Assembly (NCBI RefSeq): GCF_002879855.1
Contig: NZ_PNYB01000023.1
Coordinates: forward strand, 1 to 64,000
Direction of reading: 5' to 3'
Origin: Trinickia soli
GTDB lineage: Bacteria > Pseudomonadota > Gammaproteobacteria > Burkholderiales > Burkholderiaceae
Length of the DNA stretch: 64,000 nucleotides
Position 1 is the stretch's first letter. Each line of letters starts with the position of its first letter. The translations under genes were made by a program, and so were the position numbers. Positions 40,804-49,411 of the stretch are shown here, piece after piece. The notes beneath the pieces were generated by a model. It worked only from the letters and a program-made list of their open reading frames with translations. It had not been told where the DNA came from and did not search any database.

Positions 40804-41304
40804 TCAGGCTTTCGCGCTTTTGCTCTTGCCGTTTTTGCTCTTACCGTTTTTGGCGTTGCTTTTGGGTGCGAGCATCGTGCCCCGACACTTGCGCGCGCCG
40901 CAACGGCATGCGTATTCGTCCTTGAGCTTCTTGGTCTGACGCGCGTCGATGACGAGGCCATAGTCGTAAAACAACTCTTCGTCCATTGCGATATCGCGCA
41001 ACGCGTGAATGAAAACGCGGCCGTCGACCTCTTCCGCTTCACAGTTCGGCGCGCACGAATGATTGATCCAGCGCGCGCTGTTGCCGCCCATCTTACCGTC
41101 GATGACGCGCCCGTCCTCGAGCGCAAAGTAAAACGTATGGTTGGGCTCCGCGGGATTGTGCGGATGCCGTCGCAGGGCTTCCTTCCATGAGATGCGCTCA
41201 CCCTTGTATTCCAGCAGACGCTCGCCCGCCCGCAGCGGCACGGCAGCAAACACACCTTTGCCATGCACGCCGGACTGGCGCACGACCAACTTGCGTGAAC
41301 TCAT
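40804..41304 (-). CDS. SET-domain protein-lysine methyltransferase
   Basis: A 166-residue bacterial SET protein that would transfer methyl groups from SAM to lysine side chains of a protein target not identifiable here. Seen: the opening GVHGKGVFAAVPLRAGE, the SAM- and substrate-site motifs RWINHSCAPNC and ELFYDYG, and the post-SET zinc cysteines CRCGARKCRG. The C-terminus is a lysine-rich tail encoded by a tandem repeat (KNGKSKNGKSKSAKA). It is transcribed towards the sensor kinase gene with about 100 bp between. Confidence 0.9.
   Translation of the reverse strand: MSSRKLVVRQSGVHGKGVFAAVPLRAGERLLEYKGERISWKEALRRHPHNPAEPNHTFYFALEDGRVIDGKMGGNSARWINHSCAPNCEAEEVDGRVFIHALRDIAMDEELFYDYGLVIDARQTKKLKDEYACRCGARKCRGTMLAPKSNAKNGKSKNGKSKSAKA
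40822..40851 (-). repeat. 15-bp tandem repeat in the SET gene 3' end
   Basis: GCTCTTGCCGTTTTT and GCTCTTACCGTTTTT in tandem (plus strand), one base different. They encode the repeated lysine-rich unit KNGKS in the tail of the SET protein; a change in unit number would stay in frame. Confidence 0.75.
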
Positions 41305-41372
41305 CGATCAATCCTCAGAAATACTTCGGCGCCGCAGGTGCGGCTTTTGCGTTTTCGATTGCGGGATGGAAA

Positions 41373-41397
41373 ACGCGGCGCCCTATGGGCGCCGCGT
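41373..41397 (-). terminator. Terminator after the glutamine amidotransferase gene
   Basis: Perfect 11-bp stem ACGCGGCGCCC / GGGCGCCGCGT around TAT (41373-41397). On the minus strand it is followed by TTTTCC, placing a weak intrinsic terminator about 95 bp after the stop codon at 41491. Confidence 0.6.
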
Positions 41398-41490
41398 CAG
41401 CGGAGGTCAGCCTCGTCGCAAGTCGAAATCGTACACGCGGTAAGCCGCTTCGTTCAACGTCGCATGCATGAAATTGCGCAATCTTTGTCC

Positions 41491-42204
41491 CTACGCAGGC
41501 CCAAGCGTATCGAGCCACTCGCCGAATGCTTCGCTCGCCGCCGCCTCCAATGCCGGGCTGAGCCGCGCAGTGTCTGCGCGCAAGCGATTCGCATCGATGC
41601 CTGGCGTCGCCGCAATCTCGCCCGCGTGACCGATCAACCAGCGCTCGAAGCGGTCACCGCGAATTTCAGGATGGCACTGAAAAGCCAGTACGTTCTTGCC
41701 CCAGGCAAACGCCTGGTTTTCGCAGACCGATGTGGAAGCGAGGCGCACCGCGTCGACCGGTAAATCGAAGGTGTCGCCATGCCAGTGCAGCATCGAGGTG
41801 CGCGCACCGTCGAAGTGACGCACGGGCGAGTGGTGGCCCGCCTCGGTCAGCGTCAGCGTGGACCAGCCGATTTCCTTGTATCCGCCCGAGTACACGCGTG
41901 CGCCGAGAACGCGCGCGATCAATTGCGCACCGAGGCAGATGCCGAGCGTCGGCAAACCGGCTGCAATCCTTCTTTCGAGCAATGCGAGCAGTGGCTTGAG
42001 CGTCGGATAGGAAGCGTCGTCGAAAGCGGAGATGGGCCCGCCGAGCACGACGGTGAGCGCCGGCCCTTCGGGTTTGGCCGCCTCGATGCGCGCCAGGCCG
42101 ACGTCGAGATAGCGTACTGCCCACGCACGCTCGCCCAGCACTTGTTCGAGCGTACCGAGATCTTCGAAATGGACGTGCCGAATGGCGTGGACTTCGCGAT
42201 TCAT
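41491..42204 (-). CDS. Class I glutamine amidotransferase (GMP-synthase-like domain)
   Basis: A 237-residue stand-alone glutamine amidotransferase. Seen: the nucleophile elbow LPTLGICLGAQLIARVLGA with the catalytic cysteine and the histidine-glutamate pair in FQCHPEI; HWHGDTFDLP is a conserved substrate-site loop. No synthetase domain is attached, so the acceptor is unknown. ATG 42204 with GAGGATTCG upstream is preferred over a TTG at 42219. It lies 24 bp after the MarR gene on the same strand, so they probably form an operon. Confidence 0.87.
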   Translation of the reverse strand: MNREVHAIRHVHFEDLGTLEQVLGERAWAVRYLDVGLARIEAAKPEGPALTVVLGGPISAFDDASYPTLKPLLALLERRIAAGLPTLGICLGAQLIARVLGARVYSGGYKEIGWSTLTLTEAGHHSPVRHFDGARTSMLHWHGDTFDLPVDAVRLASTSVCENQAFAWGKNVLAFQCHPEIRGDRFERWLIGHAGEIAATPGIDANRLRADTARLSPALEAAASEAFGEWLDTLGPA

Positions 42205-42228
42205 CGAATCCTCTGGCAAGCGCGCGGA

Positions 42229-42876
42229 CTAGGCCGCGCCTTGCGCGAAGATCTTCCAGACTTTCTTCTGTGTCAGCGAATCGGCTTCTTCATGAACCGG
42301 GCAATCGAGCCGCAGATCCACATCGCCGATCGACAGATTCAGCGCATTGCAACGATGCGCGACCTTCTTCGGGCTCTTGCTGACTTCGAAATGCTTGCAG
42401 GTGACGCACATGCGATGCTCGGGAATATCGCCCTGCACCTGCAGCTGGCGAATCATCTTGATCATCGTGCGATAGAAGACGGCCTGCTCTTCGTCGCGCA
42501 ACGTACTGATCGCGCCCGCGAGAAAGTCGGGCCACTGCTGCGCCCGCTTGGCTGCCGTGCGCCCACGCGCGGTGAGCCTGACGGCCAAGGCGCGGCCGTC
42601 CTCGGTCGCACGGCGTTTTTCGATGAGACCCTTCGCTTCGAGCGTACTGACGGCATCGCTCGTCGTAGCCGCGGTGAGCGCGGTCTCCCGGGCGATTTCG
42701 CCGAGGCGCAGCGGGTTCTTGCGTTGCATCAGCAACACGAGAATTTCGCCCTGCGTAGGCGTGAGCCCCGCGCTCTCAGCCCACTCCCACGCCTGGCTGC
42801 GCATCGCCGTGCCTAAGCGCAGCAAGCTGTGGGTCACGCGCCCAGTCGCCTGCTCTCCGTGTACACCTTCGCTCAT
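42229..42876 (-). CDS. MarR-family regulator with a C-terminal cysteine cluster
   Basis: A 215-residue protein. The first 150 residues are a MarR winged helix (GLTPTQGEILVLLMQRKNPLRLGEIARETALTAATTSDAVSTLEAKGLIEKRRATEDGRAL). A tail of about 60 residues follows with CVTCKHF, HRCNAL and RLDCPVHE: four cysteines plus histidines spaced like a metal or iron-sulfur site. Typical MarR proteins end near residue 150. It may sense redox or metal and control itself plus the amidotransferase gene downstream. Strong identity as MarR; the metal site is inference. Confidence 0.88.
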   Translation of the reverse strand: MSEGVHGEQATGRVTHSLLRLGTAMRSQAWEWAESAGLTPTQGEILVLLMQRKNPLRLGEIARETALTAATTSDAVSTLEAKGLIEKRRATEDGRALAVRLTARGRTAAKRAQQWPDFLAGAISTLRDEEQAVFYRTMIKMIRQLQVQGDIPEHRMCVTCKHFEVSKSPKKVAHRCNALNLSIGDVDLRLDCPVHEEADSLTQKKVWKIFAQGAA

Positions 42877-43403
42877 AGTCTTTGTTCGCTATTTCGCAAT
42901 TGACAGCATGCCGCTGCTGATTCGGTTGCCTGCCCGCGCTTTGCCTTGCCTCGCGGCGCGCCGACAGCCCCGTGGGGTGACCCGCCTTCTGTCGGGCGTG
43001 CCGATTTTACTATTTCAAGGTCGCTCCGCCTGCCTGACGCCGAGCCAACGGTACAACCCGGGCTCGCTGCGCATCCATTAACGCTGTTCCCGCAAGATGC
43101 GACATGACGGACGCGCCATTTTAAGCGACGAAAGAGAATAGTACAGCTAAGTTATTCAGGAGTAGCTGTGGACAAGTCAGGTATAACCACGCGAACCTAA
43201 TGTGCGTCATTTCTGGATAAGCTCCCACCCAATTCGAATGCCGCTTGACTTACCCAGGCCTCATGTCAGTTCCGCACGCGCAAACCACGCGGTTATGGTT
43301 TACGCAGAGGCTTGAAACGTCAGCGCATTTTCGTGTTTTCCACAGGCAACGCAGCGCATTGTTAACTATTACTACGTATGTATACGTTGTAAACGTAAAA
43401 AAC
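42877..43403. other. Origin-like intergenic region A
   Basis: This 527-bp gap lies upstream of the MarR gene and downstream of the gshA-like gene. It has no gene. DnaA-box-like 9-mers, each one base off consensus: TGTGGACAA (43167-43175), TCTGGATAA (43212-43220) and TTTTCCACA (43336-43344). It ends in element A (43359-43410), which extends over the last codons of the gshA-like gene and recurs inverted at 46312-46359. Confidence 0.6.
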
Positions 43404-43410
43404 CTAAACG
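43359..43410 (-). repeat. Element A of an inverted pair
   Basis: On the minus strand the element runs from GTTTAGG through GTTTAC to the 27-bp core GTAT..ATACGTAGTA..AGTTAACAA, 23 of 27 identical to the core of element B. The TAGTAATAG run inside the core resembles the TAR trinucleotide repeats (DnaA-trio) of bacterial unwinding elements. Confidence 0.7.
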
Positions 43411-44522
43411 CCACGCCATCGCAGGCACTGTTGGCGAACCGCTTCATGCAACGACTTTTCTTTCTTGACCATACTTCGCAGCCACGTAGCGTCGTTAACC
43501 TGACCTTGCGCAATGTTCGCGATTTCGCGCAATGCGCCAGATGATTGCAACGCTTCGCCATGCGGCTCGATCACGCGAAGCGTCTCGAGGATGTCTTCGA
43601 AGATCGTGCGGCGCTCGCCCGTTTGCGGGTTGATGCAGGTGCCGCCAAGCCCGAAGCGGCACGCCTCGAAGCGATTGAACGTATAAACGAGGTAGTCGTC
43701 CTCCTTCGGCACGAACGGGCGATCGAGGAGCAGGTGACGCGCGAGCGTCTGGATGTAGCTGGCGATCGCCGCCGCGCGATCCACCGACAACGGCGTATCC
43801 ATGACGCGTACTTCGATCGTGCCGAAGCCTGGCTTGGGACGAATATCCCAGTAGAAATCTTTCATGCTGTTGACGACGCCTGTCGCCACCATCTTCGAAA
43901 AATATTCTTCGAAGCCGGCCCAGGTCAGCACGAACGGCGCACGGCCCGACAGCGGAAACGCGAAGACCGAATTCAACCGTGCCGAGTGAAAGCCCGTGTC
44001 GACGCCCTGCACGTAAGGAGAAGAAGCCGAAAGCGCGATGAAATGCGGGATGAATCGCGACATCGCATGCAGCAGGAACAGGGCGCTGTCGGGATCGGGA
44101 CAGCCGATATGCACGTGTTGACCGAACACGGTGAACTGCTTGGCCAGATAGCCGTAGAGCTCCGACAGGTACTGAAAGCGCGGCGCGTCGAAAATTTGCC
44201 GCTCGCTCCATTGCTGAAACGCATGCGTGCCGCCCCCGGCCAGACCGACATTGAGATGATCGGCCGCGGCGACGAGCGTATCGCGCAGCGTGCGCAGTTG
44301 CGCGAGCGCTTCCTCGTGCGAATGGCAGATGCCGGTGGAAAGCTCGATCATGCTTTCCGTGATCTCGGGCGTGATGTTGCCGGGGATCTTCTGATCTTTG
44401 ACGAGCCGCATCAGATCGGAAGCGGCTTTCGTCAGATCGTAGTCGTGCGTGTTGACGACCTGGATTTCGAGTTCGACGCCGAACGTAAACGGCTTGGAGT
44501 TGATGAACGGTTCAAGTGCCAT
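43404..44522 (-). CDS. YbdK-family carboxylate-amine (glutamate-cysteine) ligase
   Basis: A 372-residue member of the GCS2/YbdK group, which ligates glutamate and cysteine with ATP, usually weakly. Seen: [13 protein letters not shown] with the metal-binding glutamates, [27 protein letters not shown], and [17 protein letters not shown]. Length is standard. It lies 27 bp downstream of a Kef-type antiporter gene; Kef channels are gated by glutathione, which gives the pairing a plausible meaning. Its last two codons overlap element A. Confidence 0.88.
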   Translation of the reverse strand: MALEPFINSKPFTFGVELEIQVVNTHDYDLTKAASDLMRLVKDQKIPGNITPEITESMIELSTGICHSHEEALAQLRTLRDTLVAAADHLNVGLAGGGTHAFQQWSERQIFDAPRFQYLSELYGYLAKQFTVFGQHVHIGCPDPDSALFLLHAMSRFIPHFIALSASSPYVQGVDTGFHSARLNSVFAFPLSGRAPFVLTWAGFEEYFSKMVATGVVNSMKDFYWDIRPKPGFGTIEVRVMDTPLSVDRAAAIASYIQTLARHLLLDRPFVPKEDDYLVYTFNRFEACRFGLGGTCINPQTGERRTIFEDILETLRVIEPHGEALQSSGALREIANIAQGQVNDATWLRSMVKKEKSLHEAVRQQCLRWRGV

Positions 44523-44549
44523 GGTGTCTTTCCAATCCAGAATCGCTCA

Positions 44550-45752
44550 TCAGGCCCGGCGCTCGCCTACGAGCGCGAGACTGCGATAGACGAGCAACGG
44601 CCCGACGAGCTGCAAGACAACGATCGAACACATGACGACGGCGCGCAGCGTTGGATCGAAGTGCGGATAAAGCGAATAGGTGTCGTCGACGAGCAGGTAG
44701 GCCAGGGCCGACATCGGCGAGAGCGACAGGCCCAGCGCCACGCCCTGCTTCAGGCCGATGCCGCTCGGCTTTGCAAACGCCAGCACGCCGACGAGCTTGG
44801 CGACGAAACGCGCCACGATAAGCCCGAGCGCTGCAACGCCGCCGAGCGCAATGTCGCGCCATTCGAAGGCCGTCAGCGTCAACACGAACAAGATCACGGT
44901 CAGCAGCCAGCCTGCGGTGCCGAAATGCACGGGCCACAGCTGTGGCTTCGCTTCGAGGTTTTTGACGATGATCCCGGCTGCGAGCAGGCTCAGAATCGTC
45001 GAGAGCTTGAACAAATGCGCAATCGCGATCGCCAGCAGCACGAGACCGAAAAGCGCCACGAACGAATGCTCGTCCTGGACCTGCATCGAACGATAGAAAA
45101 ACATGCAGGCACGGGCCAGCAGATAGGCCAGCACGAGCGAGCCGACGAGCAGGTAAAGCGGCTGGATGATCGTGGCGAAGACGTTGCCGTAGACCTCCTG
45201 ATGCAGCCAGCCCGACGCAATCTTTTCGATGACGACGGCGTACATGCTGTTCAGGGCCGTGAGCGTCAGCAGGCGCTGCGTGACCTGCCCCTCGGCCCGC
45301 AGTTCGGTCTTGAGCTGAATCACCATGGCTGGCGACGTCGACATCGCGATGGCGGCAATCACGGTAGAAACGGACCCGCTCACGTGAGCCAGCATCAGCG
45401 CGACGAGAACGAGCACGAAGGTCAGTGTCGCTTCGGCGATGCTCGAGGCAATCAGCCAGGGATTACGGCGGATCCAGCGCAGATCGAGCCGGCCGCCGAG
45501 CTCGAACAGCAGCAGGCCCAGCGCGACATCGAGCAACAGCCTCGAGGTCGCCCCTGCGCTCGCGTCGATCGTCCCCAGGCCGGCCGATCCCGCGATCAGA
45601 CCGATCACGGCATAGCCCGTCACACGCGGCAGGCGCCAGGCGCGATAGCAAAGCTCGCCCAGAAGGCCCGCGACAAGCAAAGCGAGGCCCGCCCAAAACA
45701 CGGCGTCGGGCGCGAACGGCCAGTGCGGAAGAAATGAAAACGCCGATTTCAT
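44550..45752 (-). CDS. Kef-type cation:proton antiporter membrane protein
   Basis: A 400-residue CPA2-family membrane protein with about twelve hydrophobic segments (for example FWAGLALLVAGLLGELCYRAW, VTGYAVIGLIAGSAGLG, LLLDVALGLLLFELGG). It has the membrane domain only: the cytoplasmic nucleotide-binding (RCK/KTN) domain of KefB and KefC is absent. It would exchange sodium or potassium for protons. It is first in a probable two-gene operon with the ligase. Confidence 0.87.
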   Translation of the reverse strand: MKSAFSFLPHWPFAPDAVFWAGLALLVAGLLGELCYRAWRLPRVTGYAVIGLIAGSAGLGTIDASAGATSRLLLDVALGLLLFELGGRLDLRWIRRNPWLIASSIAEATLTFVLVLVALMLAHVSGSVSTVIAAIAMSTSPAMVIQLKTELRAEGQVTQRLLTLTALNSMYAVVIEKIASGWLHQEVYGNVFATIIQPLYLLVGSLVLAYLLARACMFFYRSMQVQDEHSFVALFGLVLLAIAIAHLFKLSTILSLLAAGIIVKNLEAKPQLWPVHFGTAGWLLTVILFVLTLTAFEWRDIALGGVAALGLIVARFVAKLVGVLAFAKPSGIGLKQGVALGLSLSPMSALAYLLVDDTYSLYPHFDPTLRAVVMCSIVVLQLVGPLLVYRSLALVGERRA

Positions 45753-46610
45753 CTGATAGCTGCTCCTTTACGGACAGGCCGGCTCAGGCGTTTCGCCCGT
45801 GACGGCGCTTTCTCGTGGCTTGATTGACCGGTCTGCGGCGACGCGCCGCGACGCGGACTGAAAGTGGCGAACGCCGGCGGCTCGGCTGCAACCGGGCGCG
45901 ACGACGAAACGCGCCGAATCCGACGCTCGGCGCAAGAAGCGCGCGGACAGAGCCTGGCTCGTGTCCTGGCGCGATGAACTCAGGTGCGGCAACGCAAGCA
46001 GCCCATTTGATGCGTCGGGCAGCGAACGTCACCCCCATTGGAGCTGCGTATCCGCAATGTGAACGATGCGCAGCCATGCAACCGGTGCAAGAGGAACGGG
46101 GATTGTGCCATAGCTTGACTCCAAACCGGACAATTCATCATCGATTTGCATTCATCTCGGTACAAACTACCCGAAATTTCGTATTGCGAAGAAAAAACAT
46201 CCGATAGAGCGACGGCTTCGCGGCAAAACGCTCGGCGTCTCCGCCTCCGGAAGATAGCTCAGCGCGTTGCGTCCTGCGTTCGACCGGTCGAGTCGCGAGG
46301 CGTGCGGTGCGAGTTTGGGTTTACTTGTTTACGTATGTATACGTAGTAGCAGTTAACAAAGGGGTCCCAAAACTGTGCATAACCGCTTTTTCCCTAACCG
46401 AATCAAAGTCTTGGCGAACGCATAAGCGGATGGGCAGCATGTGCGGGGCTCGCCGGTTTCGAAGCATAACTTTTGGCGGGTCGCGCGATGCGTCGACTTG
46501 TCCCGTTTACGTCCACATCGACTTCACAAGCATCCCGCCCGCGAATCAACCGCTTATCCACAGCCCGCGGTGGAAAACTGCCGGGGTTTCCGATTCGTCA
46601 GTTAGATGGC
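45753..46610. other. Origin-like intergenic region B
   Basis: This 858-bp gap lies between the Kef gene start and the mnmC stop; the short frames in it look spurious. It contains an AT-richer part (46125-46205), element B (46312-46359), TGTGCATAA (46374-46382), and the consensus DnaA box TTATCCACA (46554-46562). It must also carry the kef promoter. I favour it as the core of the chromosomal replication origin, alone or with region A. Confidence 0.55.
46312..46359 (+). repeat. Element B of an inverted pair
   Basis: Plus strand: GTTTGGG, then GTTTAC, then the core GTAT..ATACGTAGTA..AGTTAACAA, with TAGTAGCAG in place of TAGTAATAG. It aligns with element A over about 48-52 bp with one 3-nt gap. 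Element B is followed 15 bp on by TGTGCATAA. Confidence 0.7.
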
Positions 46611-48587
46611 TCACGCGGGACGGAGGACGCCCTGACGCAACGCGCGCAGCAGGTAGCGGGCGGGATCCAGCGCATCGGCGAGATCGCGTTCCATCGGCCA
46701 TGGCTCTCCTTCGAGTTGAGCGGCAACGAGTTCGGCGCCGAGCGAAGCCCAGACGAGGCCGCGGGAGCCGAACGCGAATGCGCCGTAAAGGCCAGGCGCG
46801 CGCGGCAAGTCCGGGAGCCTTGCGCCGCGCAGCGCATCGGCTTGCTGCGCGCTGGCGTGTTCGTCGCCGAGCGAACCGATCATCGGCAGGCGGTCGCTCG
46901 TGACGCAGCGGAACGCCACGCGGCCCGTGAGCCGTGTGGGATCGAGTTCGGACGCGCCGGCGCAGCGATCGAAACCGGGCAATAGACCTGCAAGACGCAC
47001 GAGGTTCTCGGCGTGGCTGCCTGCGCGCAGCTCAGCGCCGGCGTCGTCGACGTCGTAAGTCGCGCCGGTCAGCAAGCCGTCTGGGAGCGGCGCCGCGTAG
47101 CCCTCGCCGATGATCGGCAGCCGCAAGGCTGGAGAAACCGACTGTGGCAGGCACGTCAGTTGGCCGCGCACGATGCGGGTCGGGGCATAGCGCAGCCCGG
47201 CGAGGCGAGCGGCATCGTGTGCATTGGCGAAGGCGACGACACTGGCGCGAGCGATCACTCCGCCATGCGCGTCCCACACGGACCAGCCGTTGTGTTCGCG
47301 TTCGATTCGCTGTGCCTCGACGCCTGTGCGCCATTCGATCGCATCGTTGGCAGACGCGATCAGTGCCGCGCACAGCGCCCCGGGATCCAGTGCGCCGCCT
47401 CGCGGATAGAGCCAGCCGCCGCGCGCGACCGGCACGCCGGCCGCTTCGCGCGCCTGTGCCGCCGATACGGATTGGACGAGTTCGTGCGGGTAGCCGAACG
47501 ATGCAATCGCTTCGTCGAGCGCTTGTGCCTGTTCGCCGTCGTCGGCGATTTGAAGCAGGCCGTCGCGGCTGCGCGCGAACGCGTGGCCGGCTCGTTCGAG
47601 CGCAGCCCAACGTGCCAGCGCGTAGAGGAAGCCGCTCCGGGTGATTCTCGATGCGACGCTGTCGTCGCGCGAAAGCAGTGGATGAAATACCCCGGCCGGA
47701 TTGCCCGACGCTTCACAGCCTGGCCGCGCGTGACGCTCGACGAGCGTGATGCGCCAGCCGCGCACTGCCAGCCGCTGCGCCAACGCGCAGCCGGCCAGCC
47801 CGGCACCGACGATGATCGCGTGGCGTTCACTCGCCTCGAAAGGCAGCGGCGGCTCATGGCGACGCACGCGCCAGCGCGGGGCGAAACGGCCGACGAGCAT
47901 CGCCCGCTTGCTTGCGAAACCCTCCTGCTTTGCGCAGTCGAACCCTGCTTCGTCAAGCCCGCGCCGCACATGTCCGGCACAGGTGTAAGTCGCGAGCGTC
48001 GCGCCGTCGCCGGCCAGCCGGGCCAAGGTTTTGAATACGGCCGGCGACCACAATTCCGGATTTTTGGCGGGAGAAAAGCCGTCGAGATAAAACGCATCGG
48101 CCCGCAGACAGAGCTTGGGCAACAGTTCGAGTGCGTCGCCGAAGGCGATCGTCAAGGTGACGCGACCGTCTTCGAACTCGAGCCGATGTAAGCCCGGCGT
48201 GAGCATCGGCCAAGCCTCGGCCAATTGCGCGGCGAGCGGGCTGAGCGTCGCGTCGGACGCGAGACGCGCATAGAGCGAGCGCAAGTCCTGAGCGCGAAAC
48301 GGGTGCTTTTCGATCGAGACGAATGCGAGCCGTTCGCAGCGATTCGGGTCGGCCCGCCAGGCGGCCCAGGTCGCGAGAAAGTTGCCGCCGATTCCGAAGC
48401 CCGTCTCGACGACGGTGAACGAGCGTCGCCCATGCCAGCGCCCGGGTAGTCCGTTACCGCGCAGAAAGACGTGCTCGGCTTGGGCGAAGGCGCCGGCCGC
48501 GCTGTGATAGATGTCGTCGTATGCGGGGGAAAACGGCGTGCCGTCGTCGCGGAAAGCCAGAGTGGCGGGAAGCAGCTTGGAGCTCAT
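46611..48587 (-). CDS. mnmC: Bifunctional tRNA wobble-uridine methyltransferase/FAD oxidoreductase MnmC
   Basis: Converts carboxymethylaminomethyl-uridine 34 of tRNA to methylaminomethyl-uridine: the FAD domain removes the carboxymethyl group and the SAM domain methylates. The 658-residue product has the methyltransferase domain first (VVETGFGIGGNFL near residues 59-71; FYLDGFSPAKNPELWSP near 167-182) and the FAD domain second (AIIVGAGLAGCALAQRLAVRGW from about residue 257, and GAFAFGSRGLVWASLGAELVAA at the C-terminus). ATG 48587 is used; a TTG two codons earlier is possible. MnmG, which makes its substrate, is encoded 25 kb away in this window. Confidence 0.95.
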   Translation of the reverse strand: MSSKLLPATLAFRDDGTPFSPAYDDIYHSAAGAFAQAEHVFLRGNGLPGRWHGRRSFTVVETGFGIGGNFLATWAAWRADPNRCERLAFVSIEKHPFRAQDLRSLYARLASDATLSPLAAQLAEAWPMLTPGLHRLEFEDGRVTLTIAFGDALELLPKLCLRADAFYLDGFSPAKNPELWSPAVFKTLARLAGDGATLATYTCAGHVRRGLDEAGFDCAKQEGFASKRAMLVGRFAPRWRVRRHEPPLPFEASERHAIIVGAGLAGCALAQRLAVRGWRITLVERHARPGCEASGNPAGVFHPLLSRDDSVASRITRSGFLYALARWAALERAGHAFARSRDGLLQIADDGEQAQALDEAIASFGYPHELVQSVSAAQAREAAGVPVARGGWLYPRGGALDPGALCAALIASANDAIEWRTGVEAQRIEREHNGWSVWDAHGGVIARASVVAFANAHDAARLAGLRYAPTRIVRGQLTCLPQSVSPALRLPIIGEGYAAPLPDGLLTGATYDVDDAGAELRAGSHAENLVRLAGLLPGFDRCAGASELDPTRLTGRVAFRCVTSDRLPMIGSLGDEHASAQQADALRGARLPDLPRAPGLYGAFAFGSRGLVWASLGAELVAAQLEGEPWPMERDLADALDPARYLLRALRQGVLRPA

Positions 48588-49011
48588 CGGCAAGCGGAAA
48601 GTATGGGAAATGCGGGTGCGCTAAGCTAAGGGGCAACCCTAAGGGGGCTGGCGGAAGCACGGCAAAACAGTCGCAAACCTATACTGGACAAGGGTTTGCG
48701 GGCGTTGGCAAAATCCAACGACAAATCGTACTTATGTCGCGAGGCCCTTGGCAGCAGGGGTTCGCGAGTACGACAATGCTCAAACCCAGCGCCGACAAGG
48801 CTCGCCAGCGCTAAATTGTTTGGAAGCCTTGCCGTTATTGGGTTTGCGCTGAGCTATCATAGCAAGCGCCGCACGGCCGTACCGCCAGGGGGTTCAGCGT
48901 GTCCGAGCGGCGCACGCTTCGCCACGGCTACTCGACGGCACAGCTTGCGTACGTATAATTCGGCGCGTTTGCGCTGTCCGTGTCACTTCAATCTGATAAA
49001 GAGGAACGTTA
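48588..49011. other. mnmC-hup intergenic region
   Basis: A 424-bp gap between divergent genes. It has a small hairpin CGTTGG-CAAAAT-CCAACG near 48703-48720 and the hup promoter. No gene or RNA recognised. Confidence 0.45.
48931..48959 (+). promoter_or_regulatory. Promoter of the HU gene
   Basis: A perfect -10 hexamer TATAAT at 48954-48959 lies about 50 bp upstream of the HU start. The -35 at 17-bp spacing is poor (CTCGAC, 48931-48936), so the promoter may need an activator or an extended element. Confidence 0.55.
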
Positions 49012-49290
49012 ATGAACAAACAGGAACTGATCGACGCCGTCGCAGGTCAGACGGGCGCCAGCAAGGCTCAAACCGGCGAAACGCTCGACACGCTGCTCGA
49101 AGTGATCAAGAAGGCAGTGTCCAAGGGCGACGCGGTGCAGCTCATCGGCTTCGGCAGCTTCGGCTCGGGCAAGCGCGCGGCGCGTACGGGCCGCAACCCC
49201 AAAACGGGCGAGACCATCAAGATTCCCGCAGCCAAGACCGTCAAGTTCACGGCTGGCAAGGCATTCAAGGATGCCGTCAACAAGCGTTAA
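49012..49290 (+). CDS. hup: HU family nucleoid-associated DNA-binding protein
   Basis: Small basic dimeric protein that bends and compacts DNA. The 92-residue product has the HU fold from [20 protein letters not shown] to [11 protein letters not shown], with the DNA-binding beta arm [19 protein letters not shown] including the intercalating proline. GAGGAACG precedes ATG 49012. A strong terminator follows. HU assists DnaA-driven unwinding at origins, which fits its position near the origin candidate, though this is context only. Confidence 0.95.
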   Translation: MNKQELIDAVAGQTGASKAQTGETLDTLLEVIKKAVSKGDAVQLIGFGSFGSGKRAARTGRNPKTGETIKIPAAKTVKFTAGKAFKDAVNKR

Positions 49291-49318
49291 GCCGATATCG
49301 GGTTGACGTTCTGTCGAC

Positions 49319-49342
49319 ACCCGCCTCAGGCGGGTTTTTTTT
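49319..49342 (+). terminator. Terminator of the HU gene
   Basis: ACCCGCC (49319-49325), TCA loop, GGCGGGT (49329-49335) then a T run to 49342, about 30 bp after the stop codon. Confidence 0.88.
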
Positions 49343-49411
49343 CGTCGATGCTTTCGTCGATAGATTCGGCATGGTTCGGCGAGCCCCGACGCGGGCTCGC
49401 ATGAACCCGGC

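Noticed and set aside
45753-46610. Short frames on both strands in the gap between kef and mnmC
   Set aside because: No ribosome binding sites, no domains, Arg-rich composition; the DnaA boxes and element B explain the region better.
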